Assembly (NCBI GenBank): GCA_964447445.1
Contig: CAYUSW010000009.1
Location: forward strand, 1-5,924
Direction of reading: 5' to 3'
From: CAIOGO01 sp964447445
Lineage (GTDB): Bacteria > Bipolaricaulota > Bipolaricaulia > UBA7950 > UBA9294
DNA length: 5,924 nt
Shown here: positions 1 through 4,808 of the stretch, in pieces
How positions within the stretch are numbered: the first letter of the stretch is position 1
How the letters are laid out: every line of letters starts with the position of its first letter
Made by a program: the position numbers and the translations under genes
Notes under the pieces: generated by a model
Told to the model about the DNA's origin: nothing
Database searches by the model: none
The model's input: the letters and a program-made list of their open reading frames with translations, nothing else

Positions 1-2
1 CG

Positions 3-581
3 GATCTCCGCTTCTTGTGCATCGAACTCTACCCCCAGTTCCTCCCTGCGGTGACGCCCTACGCTCTGCCACTCCAGCGCTCGCTCCTGCGAAGATGGAG
101 AGACCGCTTCGGCTCAGGGTTCCAGCACACACTTGCGCTCTCGCTTCTCTTCCTGGTGGAGGAACGGAAGAGCTACGCCGGCGCCCGCGAGCACAACCAG
201 CGAGCACTCCGCTCTGCCGTTGAGCATGTTCGCGGAGGAGGGAGCGTGCTGATCTTCCCGATGGGGGAGGCGACGAGTTGGAGAGACTGGTTTGCGGGGA
301 TCGGTGTTCTGGCGAGGGGACTGGCGGAGACAGCCCAGCAGCACCCTGCGTACTTCGTTCCCTTCTTCGTTAGAAACGAGTCGAATGCGCGTCTCTACTC
401 GCTCCTTTCCACAAGCCGCGTTGGGAAGTGGCGGTGCCGGCGGCTGAACCGCGAACCCGTGCGGATCCAGTTCGGACGCCCTGTTCGGGTAGAGGAGATC
501 GGTCAGGACGCGACTCTCTCGCCAGCCGCGCTCGCGAAGCTCCTGCAGAAGCGGTACCGGCAACTCTTTCCACGCGCCTAG
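3..581 (+). CDS. PlsC-like acyltransferase (partial, 5' end outside window)
   Basis: The frame is open from the left edge to a TAG at 579-581, so this is the C-terminal 192 residues of a longer protein. Visible sequence: a basic, hydrophobic stretch rich in Leu and Arg (about 65-165), then N-x-x-A-L-x-x-A-x-x-x-V followed by GGGSVLIFPMGEATS (about 234-281). This matches the third conserved block of glycerolphosphate/lysophospholipid acyltransferases, whose usual form is G-x-x-h-x-h-F-P-E-G-T-R. Near the end, PVRIQFGRPVRVEEI (about 460-504) matches the usual 'v-x-v-x-f-G-x-P-i' strand. The catalytic H-x4-D motif would lie upstream of the window and cannot be checked. If the assignment holds, the protein transfers an acyl chain to a lipid precursor at the inner membrane face. 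The Glu of FPEG is Met here, so this is a divergent member and substrate is unknown. The TTG at 15 is not a credible start, because the frame continues upstream. Confidence 0.72.
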   Translation, partial: DLRFLCIELYPQFLPAVTPYALPLQRSLLRRWRDRFGSGFQHTLALSLLFLVEERKSYAGAREHNQRALRSAVEHVRGGGSVLIFPMGEATSWRDWFAGIGVLARGLAETAQQHPAYFVPFFVRNESNARLYSLLSTSRVGKWRCRRLNREPVRIQFGRPVRVEEIGQDATLSPAALAKLLQKRYRQLFPRA

Positions 582-638
582 CTCTCGGGGTGGCGAGTCT
601 AATCACTTCGGTCTGACCTCGGCAGGTACTTCGATGCA

Positions 639-652
639 GCTGGCGTGCCAGC
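639..652 (+). terminator. Short hairpin after acyltransferase, possible terminator
   Basis: GCTGGC-GT-GCCAGC is a perfect inverted repeat (in RNA, 5 bp with a CGUG loop), 57 nt after the acyltransferase stop. No T-tract follows, so intrinsic termination here would be weak or of the U-less kind. Confidence 0.22.
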
Positions 653-863
653 GTGGCCGTCGCGAAGTCGTAACCCACATGGTGGGGTCTACCATCGTTC
701 TGCTTTACGGAAGGGAGATCGTGCCGGATCCGATGGCGTGGCCGACCAGAACTGCCAGGCAGCTCCAGAGCAGGTACCGCAGAGCCTTCTGGCGAGCGCT
801 TCGCCTTGTGCACCGGGATGCCGGCGCCGCGCACCGCCAGGACGTCTCGATCATCGCATTGCA

Positions 864-888
864 CGAAGCGGGTCTCCGGTACGCTTCG
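864..888 (-). terminator. Inverted repeat downstream of marR-type gene
   Basis: CGAAGCG (864-870) and CGCTTCG (882-888) form a perfect 7-bp stem with an 11-nt loop. On the minus strand it lies 26 nt after the MarR stop codon. No T-run follows, so a role in ending the MarR transcript is only a suggestion from position. Confidence 0.28.
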
Positions 889-914
889 CGGAGGGCCGCG
901 TCCGGCCGTCGGTC

Positions 915-1439
915 CTACAAGCCGCCTGGCGGCCCGGGCGAGTCGTAGATACCTGTGGGGCTGGCGTCTTCATCCTGACCCGCCGTCTGCTCGAGTCGAT
1001 CCAGCGCTGCGTCGAGCAATGCGATGAGACGCTCAGCGTCGTCCGCCCGCATTCCGTGGCGAAGCTCGGCCTCGATGCTCACGCACTCCCGCTCAATCGC
1101 GTCGCGCAACGCCTTCCCTTGCTCTGTAAGGAAGACGCGCGAGATGCGGTAGTCGTACGCGTCGCGACGCCGTTCCACCCACCCGCCGCTGACGAGGTGT
1201 TTGAGCATGTTCGACGCGCTGGCTTCGCTCGAACGTACAGCCTTCGCCAGTTCAGCCTGCGACAGGCCGTCGGCGATCCACAGCTCCTGCAGAATCCGCT
1301 TGAGCCCCCAGTGTAGGCGGGTGCCGGCGAAGTGGGTCAACAGGCGCCGCTGGATGCACTCGGTCAGCGCATACACCGTCTGCGGAATCCCCTCTCCGGG
1401 AAGGGGTGAAGGTCGCCGTGTCATCGCTCGATCACCCAT
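915..1439 (-). CDS. MarR-family winged-helix transcriptional regulator
   Basis: A 174-aa protein with a MarR-type DNA-binding core. A helix around residues 43-55 leads into the helix-turn-helix, LSQAELAKAVRSSEASASNML (about 59-79), then a third helix with KHLVSGGWVERR. The wing RRRDAYDYR (about 90-98) precedes VFLTEQGKAL (102-111), the family's usual 'v-x-L-T-x-x-G'. Flanking helices (about 20-40 and 112-155) would form the dimer interface. The ATG at 1439 is preferred because AGGG lies 6-9 nt upstream; an in-frame ATG at 1424 has no clear ribosome binding site. Residues 10-17 (PSPLPGEG) are encoded by a palindromic repeat-like sequence, so the native N-terminus may be further in. The last ~20 residues (Asp/Pro/Gly-rich) look disordered. 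It is divergent from the serine hydrolase across 242 bp, the classic layout for a MarR repressor controlling its neighbour. The inducing ligand is unknown. Confidence 0.9.
   Translation of the reverse strand: MGDRAMTRRPSPLPGEGIPQTVYALTECIQRRLLTHFAGTRLHWGLKRILQELWIADGLSQAELAKAVRSSEASASNMLKHLVSGGWVERRRDAYDYRISRVFLTEQGKALRDAIERECVSIEAELRHGMRADDAERLIALLDAALDRLEQTAGQDEDASPTGIYDSPGPPGGL
1389..1406. repeat. Palindromic REP-like unit inside the regulator's N-terminal codons
   Basis: CCCCTCTCC-GGGAAGGGG is an 18-bp imperfect palindrome: nine pairs, one mismatch (C1394/A1401) and one G-T pair. Read on the minus strand it gives the SPLPGEG part of the MarR N-terminus. Pyrimidine/purine palindromes of this kind occur as dispersed intergenic repeats in many GC-rich genomes. 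Only one copy is present here, so membership of a repeat family is inferred. Confidence 0.35.
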
Positions 1440-1509
1440 CCACCCTATCTGGTCGCTGCGGGCGGTGCAACAGCCCCAAGCGGAGAGACCCTACAAAACC
1501 GAAACCTTC

Positions 1510-1538
1510 TTGCCGTATGGATCTCAGTGTTCTAGGAT
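1510..1538 (+). promoter_or_regulatory. Candidate sigma70-type promoter of the serine hydrolase
   Basis: TTGCCG (1510-1515) and TAGGAT (1533-1538) each match 4 of 6 consensus bases and are separated by exactly 17 bp. Initiation would fall near 1545, giving a 5' leader of about 137 nt. The candidate cyclase promoter at 4756-4784 uses the same -35 hexamer and spacing, which adds some support. Confidence 0.38.
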
Positions 1539-1552
1539 CGGGCCCTCCGATC
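1536..1552. promoter_or_regulatory. Putative MarR operator (perfect inverted repeat)
   Basis: GATCGG-N5-CCGATC is a perfect 6-bp inverted repeat in a 17-bp site. It covers the end of the candidate -10 box and the predicted start point, where a bound dimer would block RNA polymerase. Size and symmetry fit a MarR-type operator. Binding by the adjacent regulator is inferred. Confidence 0.42.
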
Positions 1553-1627
1553 GGAAGTCAAACAGCTCGCAGAAGTTCCTGTCTACGTTGGCGTTGTGCC
1601 GCCGCCCGGGTGCCGAGTGGGCCTGGT

Positions 1628-1640
1628 GTCGCGGCGCGAC
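1628..1640. promoter_or_regulatory. Second palindrome in the divergent region
   Basis: GTCGCG-G-CGCGAC is a perfect 13-bp palindrome about 42 bp before the hydrolase start, inside the predicted leader. It could be a secondary protein-binding site or part of a structured leader. The sequence differs from the 1536-1552 repeat, so it is not an obvious second copy of that site. Confidence 0.28.
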
Positions 1641-1648
1641 GCACTCGC

Positions 1649-1674
1649 GGCGCGCTTCGACGCGCCGAAAGGGG
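1649..1674 (+). promoter_or_regulatory. CUUCG-loop hairpin next to the hydrolase ribosome binding site
   Basis: GGCGCG-CTTCGA-CGCGCC (1649-1666) forms a 6-bp all-GC stem with a loop containing CUUCG, a motif known to stabilise RNA hairpins. One base later begins AAAGGGG (1668-1674), a good Shine-Dalgarno sequence 7 nt before the ATG at 1682. The ribosome binding site fixes this start rather than earlier in-frame codons. Confidence 0.5.
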
Positions 1675-1681
1675 AAACAGA

Positions 1682-3331
1682 ATGTTGAAGCCGTTTGGTT
1701 CTGCCGTGACCGCGATGGATCGGATGCTGGCCGACCGCCACCGCCAGGGGCTCGGTCCCGGCCTGTCGCTTGCCCTCACGACACGCGACGAACTCGTGGC
1801 GACGAAGACCTACGGAGTGGCGAACGTCGATCGCGGTGACCCGGTGACCGATCGGACGCTCTTCCAGATCGGGTCGATCACCAAGCACTTCACCGCCGTA
1901 TCGTGCCTGCGCCTCGCCGAGCAGGCAAGGCTCGATCTCTCGGCACCGGTGACGCGGTATCTCGACTGGTTCGAGGTCCGATCGCGGTACGCGACGCCGA
2001 TCACGCTCCATCATCTCCTAACGCACACCGCCGGACTCGTGATGATGATGGACTCGTATCCCTCGGCGTGGGCTCAGGTCTGGATGCTGCGTGAGACGGA
2101 GCTCGGCTTCGAGCCAGGATCGCAGTTCTCGTACTCCAGTGTTGGCTACAACGCACTGCAGTGCGTGATCCAGACGGTGACCGGCCAAAGCTTCGACGCG
2201 GCGCTGCGTGAGCTTGTGTTCGAGCCCCTCGCGATGAACGACACGTGGGGCGAGGTCTCCTGGGAGCTCTATCCACGGCTTGCGGATGGGCACAAGTACT
2301 CGGGCGTCGACGATCATCCAGTGCCCCGGCCGGCTCGTCAGACGGCGGTCAACCGTTACCGCGTGAGCCAGGGGTGCGCGAGCGTCGTAACGACGGCAGC
2401 GGACCTCGCGAAGTTCCTGCGCATGCAGCTGCGCGGCGGGCGGGCGGACGACGGGACGTTGTTCCTGTCGGAGGAAGCGTTTGAGAAGATGACTCATGCC
2501 CACGCTCAGTTCGAAGGGTTCTTCGAGGGGACGACGCAAGGCTACGGCGTCTTGGTCGAGAAGTCGGAGCGAACGGGGGGCCATCGGCGGATCATCGGCG
2601 GGGGCGAGAACCTTGGCTTCGAGGCGATCATGTACGGCGACGTCGAAGCGGGCGTCGGCGTTGTCCTGCTCTGCAACAGCTTCGATGTCTCCTGGACGGA
2701 GGCGCGGTGGAGTCTCGAAGCATTGATCGCCGCCACGCAGGGCCGCGAGCTGCCGGCGCAGCCAACGCTGAAGTCGTTGTTCGAGGAGAAGCTCGGGGAC
2801 CGCGCGAAGGACTTCGTTGGGACGTACACGTCTGGCGAACGCTGCTTCACGATCTCCGAAGAAGACGGCGACCTGCGCTTCTCGGCCCCGGGAACGAGCG
2901 CCCTGCTGAAGCTCCTGTGGGGAGACAGCTTCATCTCGACTGCGGCGGGGTTCGATCGTGGGATGCTCTTGTTCACGCGCGATGAGGCTGGGCAAGTGAT
3001 TGGGGCTGATCAGCTTGGCGACGTCTATGCCCGCGACGGCGCCCCGACTCCGGCAGCGTCGCATCGGTCCGCGGAGTGGAGCGCCCATGTCGGCCACTAC
3101 AGGTCGTTCGGATCACTGGTTACCAACTTCCGGATCTTCGTTCGCAAGGAACAGCTTTGGTGCCAGATGTACGGAGGCTACGGCGAGCAGCCGCTCAAGG
3201 ACCTTGGAAATGGCCAGTTCCGTTGCGGCGGCGAGACGTCGCCGGAGACCTACACGTTCGACTGGATGGCCGGCGGGCGGGCGCTGCGCTGCCGCGTTTC
3301 GGGGTGCGACTTCTATCGAGTCGATGGGTGA
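1682..3331 (+). CDS. PBP/class C beta-lactamase-like serine hydrolase with two C-terminal beta-barrel repeats (DAP-like)
   Basis: A 549-aa protein. Residues 1-350 are a beta-lactamase/penicillin-binding fold: QIGSITKHF carries the nucleophile motif S65-x-x-K68; LHHLLTHTAGL (109-119) is the family's usual 'LLtHtSGL'; FSYSSVGY (149-156) carries the catalytic Tyr151; YGV (288-290) and GGGENLGF (306-313) precede the last core strand. Two roughly 80-residue repeats follow: 376-453 begins DFVGTY and 465-549 begins HVGHYRSFG. Each has the 'GxLxf / Lxx..GdxF' pattern of small antiparallel barrels. One catalytic domain plus two barrels at this length is the layout known for D-aminopeptidase (DAP, Ochrobactrum), whose catalytic Ser62, Lys65 and Tyr153 sit at almost the same positions. 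The Asn of Y-x-N is Ser153 here, and the His usual just before the GGG is Ile305. There is no signal peptide or membrane segment, so it is probably cytoplasmic. Likely an amide or ester hydrolase of unknown substrate, probably controlled by the divergent MarR regulator. Confidence 0.92.
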   Translation: MLKPFGSAVTAMDRMLADRHRQGLGPGLSLALTTRDELVATKTYGVANVDRGDPVTDRTLFQIGSITKHFTAVSCLRLAEQARLDLSAPVTRYLDWFEVRSRYATPITLHHLLTHTAGLVMMMDSYPSAWAQVWMLRETELGFEPGSQFSYSSVGYNALQCVIQTVTGQSFDAALRELVFEPLAMNDTWGEVSWELYPRLADGHKYSGVDDHPVPRPARQTAVNRYRVSQGCASVVTTAADLAKFLRMQLRGGRADDGTLFLSEEAFEKMTHAHAQFEGFFEGTTQGYGVLVEKSERTGGHRRIIGGGENLGFEAIMYGDVEAGVGVVLLCNSFDVSWTEARWSLEALIAATQGRELPAQPTLKSLFEEKLGDRAKDFVGTYTSGERCFTISEEDGDLRFSAPGTSALLKLLWGDSFISTAAGFDRGMLLFTRDEAGQVIGADQLGDVYARDGAPTPAASHRSAEWSAHVGHYRSFGSLVTNFRIFVRKEQLWCQMYGGYGEQPLKDLGNGQFRCGGETSPETYTFDWMAGGRALRCRVSGCDFYRVDG

Positions 3332-3371
3332 ACAGGCGGACGGCCAGCGCGCTACACGAAGCAGAGTCAAA

Positions 3372-3404
3372 GGCGGTGGGGTCAGATCTTCACTCTTGGT
3401 GTTC
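3372..3404 (+). repeat. Left terminal inverted repeat
   Basis: Core GGGGTCAGATCTT at 3378-3390, then TCTTGGTGTTC at 3394-3404. It pairs with 3743-3775 in the opposite orientation with mismatches only at 3377, 3391 and 3393. Confidence 0.85.
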
Positions 3405-3742
3405 TCGGCTCTCCGGATCACGCTTCCCGCCCCCCATGGAGCGGGAGGGTCAAGTCCTGCAATCACGCATTCCGGTCGGTGAGAAACGGAGGGCTCGGAA
3501 CGACGTAGCAATCGGAGAAGGGTCCGCAGGATGCGGTCGAGGTTCTGGAGCCTGGGGGACCGATCCGAGAACGCGCGCGGCCGTCGTGGAGTGGTGAGCC
3601 GTGGGCAGTCGGAACGGGATCTCTGGCTCGGCCTGCAGATTTCAAGAGGCAAGACACGCCTGCATCGCCCCCTCTGCGGGGGATCACGGCCCGATTCCGA
3701 TGATGTGCAGCGAGACCCGAGATCGCACTCGGACACTGGACG

Positions 3743-3775
3743 GAACACCAAGAATAAAGATCTGACCCCGCCGCC
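3743..3775 (-). repeat. Right terminal inverted repeat
   Basis: Reverse complement of the left repeat at 30 of 33 positions. It contains GAACACCAAGA (3743-3753) and AAGATCTGACCCC (3757-3769). Outside the repeat ends the similarity stops apart from general purine/pyrimidine bias, which places the element boundary near 3775. Confidence 0.85.
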
Positions 3776-4070
3776 CCTCTCTTGTGCCGCCCTCCAATGC
3801 CTCTCTCGCTCGACTCGCCGGAAGCCATTATCCACCGGCGCTCGCTGAGGACTACCGTCGTTCTCCGTTGCGCTTCCTCGCAACCCCTCGGCCGGAGTGC
3901 GAGGCAGTTCTGTCCCGTCAAGGACAAGGGAGCTGGACAGCCCGGATGACCTTGCGTTCCATGGACGCGGCTGTCGGTCGTGTGCCATCCCCCGGAGCGC
4001 GAGCCAAAGCGGGACTCTCCCCATCGATGAATCGGCTTGTGGCTCGGGTCAGGAATGGAGACGCCTCCGC
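3776..4070. other. Gap with no recognisable gene before the GNAT promoter
   Basis: Frames are open here (3784-4209 and 3897 into the GNAT gene on plus; 3918-4628 on minus), but translations match nothing I know, and the minus frame runs antisense through the GNAT gene. The plus frame at 3897 is simply the GNAT frame extended upstream, without a conserved N-terminus. I see no tRNA, strong hairpin or repeat in this stretch. Confidence 0.5.
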
Positions 4071-4076
4071 TATACT
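4071..4076 (+). promoter_or_regulatory. -10 box giving a leaderless GNAT transcript
   Basis: TATACT matches 5 of 6 consensus -10 bases. Its last base is 7 nt from the A of the ATG at 4083, the usual distance from a -10 box to the start point, so transcription would begin at or within a base or two of the start codon. The -35 region at 17-bp spacing (4048-4053) is a poor match. No Shine-Dalgarno sequence lies in the 20 nt before the ATG, in agreement with leaderless initiation. Confidence 0.55.
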
Positions 4077-4082
4077 GAACCT

Positions 4083-4556
4083 ATGGGTGGCAGGATCGTG
4101 CTGCGCGACGTCCAGGAGAGCGACCTCGCCACGTTCTACGAGCAGCAACTCGACCCGGAAGCCACCCGCATGGCCGCCTTTCCATCTCGCAGCCGGGACG
4201 CGTTCATGACCCACTGGGCGAAGATCATGGCCGACGAGGCGACCACCCTCCAGACCGTTCTCTTCCACGGTAGCGTGGCCGGGAACGTCGTCAGTTGGGA
4301 GCAGGTCGGCGAACGGAACGTCGGCTACTGGTTCGGGAAGGAGTACTGGGGACAGGGAATTGCCAGCACGGCACTGTCGCAGTTTCTGCAGCGCATAGCG
4401 CCCCGTCCGCTCTACGCCCACGTCGCGAAACACAACGCCGCCTCGATTCGGGTTCTCCAGAAGTGCGGCTTCGCGATCGCTGGGGAGGCCAAGTTCTCGG
4501 ATGCGGACGGCGCGGAAGGCGAGGAGTTTATCATGACCCTCGGGCCCGGCGCCTGA
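4083..4556 (+). CDS. GNAT-family N-acetyltransferase (RimJ/RimL type)
   Basis: A 157-aa protein, the usual single-domain GNAT length, predicted to move an acetyl group from acetyl-CoA to an amine. The N-terminal IVLRDVQESDLATFYEQQLDP (5-25) is the typical opening strand and helix of Acetyltransf_3 proteins. VGYWFGKEYWGQGIASTALSQFL (80-102) is motif A, with the Q-G-I-A-S pyrophosphate-binding loop after the conserved GYW-x-x-x-x-YWG. NAASIRVLQKCGF (about 119-131) is motif B, where the Asn and 'vL-x-K-x-GF' are diagnostic. The chain ends in a final beta strand, EEFIMTLGPGA. The start at 4083 is chosen because the RimJ/RimL-type fold begins there and a -10 box lies just upstream; the frame is open further upstream but without conserved sequence. 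Substrate is unknown: such enzymes may modify ribosomal proteins, small amines or antibiotics. It appears to be transcribed alone. Confidence 0.92.
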   Translation: MGGRIVLRDVQESDLATFYEQQLDPEATRMAAFPSRSRDAFMTHWAKIMADEATTLQTVLFHGSVAGNVVSWEQVGERNVGYWFGKEYWGQGIASTALSQFLQRIAPRPLYAHVAKHNAASIRVLQKCGFAIAGEAKFSDADGAEGEEFIMTLGPGA

Positions 4557-4589
4557 CGCAGAGAGCGCCTGGGCCCCTCGGACCGTCAA

Positions 4590-4607
4590 GCCCTGTCCTG
4601 ACAGGGC
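4590..4607 (+). terminator. Hairpin after the GNAT gene, possible U-less terminator
   Basis: GCCCTGT-CCTG-ACAGGGC is a perfect 7-bp stem with a tetraloop (8 bp if the loop closes to CT), 33 nt after the GNAT stop. GC-rich sequence rather than a T-tract follows, so the strength as an intrinsic terminator is uncertain. Confidence 0.4.
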
Positions 4608-4755
4608 CCCGGCGGCCGAGCGCGGCACGACCGCCGGAAGAACCTCCCGTCGGATCGCGAGGCAGCCATGCAGCCGGATCCTGTCTCCCCGGTGAGGGTG
4701 ATTGGCGGTCTGCGCCCCGTCCGACAGCTCCTCTGGGGAGCAGGCCGTCCCCTAC

Positions 4756-4784
4756 TTGCCGCGGCCAACCTGAGATCAGATACT
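4756..4784 (+). promoter_or_regulatory. Candidate sigma70-type promoter of the cyclase gene
   Basis: TTGCCG (4756-4761) and GATACT (4779-4784) are separated by 17 bp, each matching 4 of 6 consensus bases. Initiation near 4791 would give a leader of about 18 nt that begins at the ribosome binding site AAGGAG (4792-4797), 11 nt before the ATG at 4809. The -35 and spacing equal those proposed for the serine hydrolase. Confidence 0.42.
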
Positions 4785-4808
4785 GCTGGAGAAGGAGAGC
4801 GGGAGGCC

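Larger units (their letters stand above)
582..914. other. Gap with no recognisable gene
   Basis: This stretch separates the acyltransferase stop from the convergent MarR stop. Several frames stay open (for example 634-948 and 645-1316 on the plus strand), but their translations are Arg/Ala/Pro/Ser-rich, match no family I recognise and overlap the well-supported MarR gene. I read them as chance openings in GC-rich DNA. The gap does contain short inverted repeats at 639-652, 791-805 and 864-888, which fits a convergent 3'-to-3' intergenic region carrying transcription-end signals. A decayed gene is possible but not demonstrated. Confidence 0.5.
3372..3775. mobile_element. 404-bp non-coding element with 33-bp terminal inverted repeats (MITE-like)
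   Basis: The block is bounded by inverted repeats at 3372-3404 and 3743-3775 that match at 30 of 33 positions; all three differences are transitions. The interior has no credible gene. The open minus-strand frame through it is Arg/Ser/Pro-rich with no recognisable motif. It does contain short hairpins (TCCCGC/GCGGGA at 3425-3446; CCCCC/GGGGG at 3668-3682). No clear target-site duplication is seen in the flanks. Terminal repeats plus a small gene-free interior fit a miniature, non-autonomous transposable element or a decayed insertion. It begins 40 nt after the hydrolase stop. From memory, not a search, end sequences built around GGGGTCAGATCTT recur in many environmental genomes, sometimes near IS200-like/REP-associated transposase genes; no transposase is present here. 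Confidence 0.6.

Noticed and set aside
645..740. Faint resemblance of PAWPSRSRNPHGGVYHRS to the N-terminus of REP-associated tyrosine transposases
   Set aside because: Only about 15 residues look similar. The diagnostic downstream H-x-H motif is absent in all frames I followed, so a transposase remnant cannot be supported.
634..1316. Long plus-strand open frames at 634-948 and 645-1316
   Set aside because: Arg/Pro/Ala/Ser-rich translations without family signatures, overlapping the well-supported MarR gene on the other strand. They are shadow frames of GC-rich DNA.
1442..1470. Possible marR promoter on the minus strand (TTGCAC, 17 bp, TAGGGT)
   Set aside because: Both hexamers match only 3 of 6 consensus bases, and the start point would fall inside the first codons. 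It is too weak to annotate.
2018..3097. 359-codon minus-strand open frame antisense to the hydrolase
   Set aside because: The plus-strand frame carries the complete ordered motifs of a serine hydrolase. The antisense translation is Arg-rich and unlike any known family.
3425..3480. Minus-strand CVIAGLDPPAPW string resembling translated dispersed repeats (VIAGLDPAIH type)
   Set aside because: The similarity covers only a few residues and there is no palindromic structure matching those repeats, so no repeat family is claimed.
3113..4024. 303-codon minus-strand open frame spanning the inverted-repeat element
   Set aside because: It crosses from inside the hydrolase through both terminal repeats, shows no domain and is low-complexity in Arg/Ser/Pro, so it does not look like a real protein.
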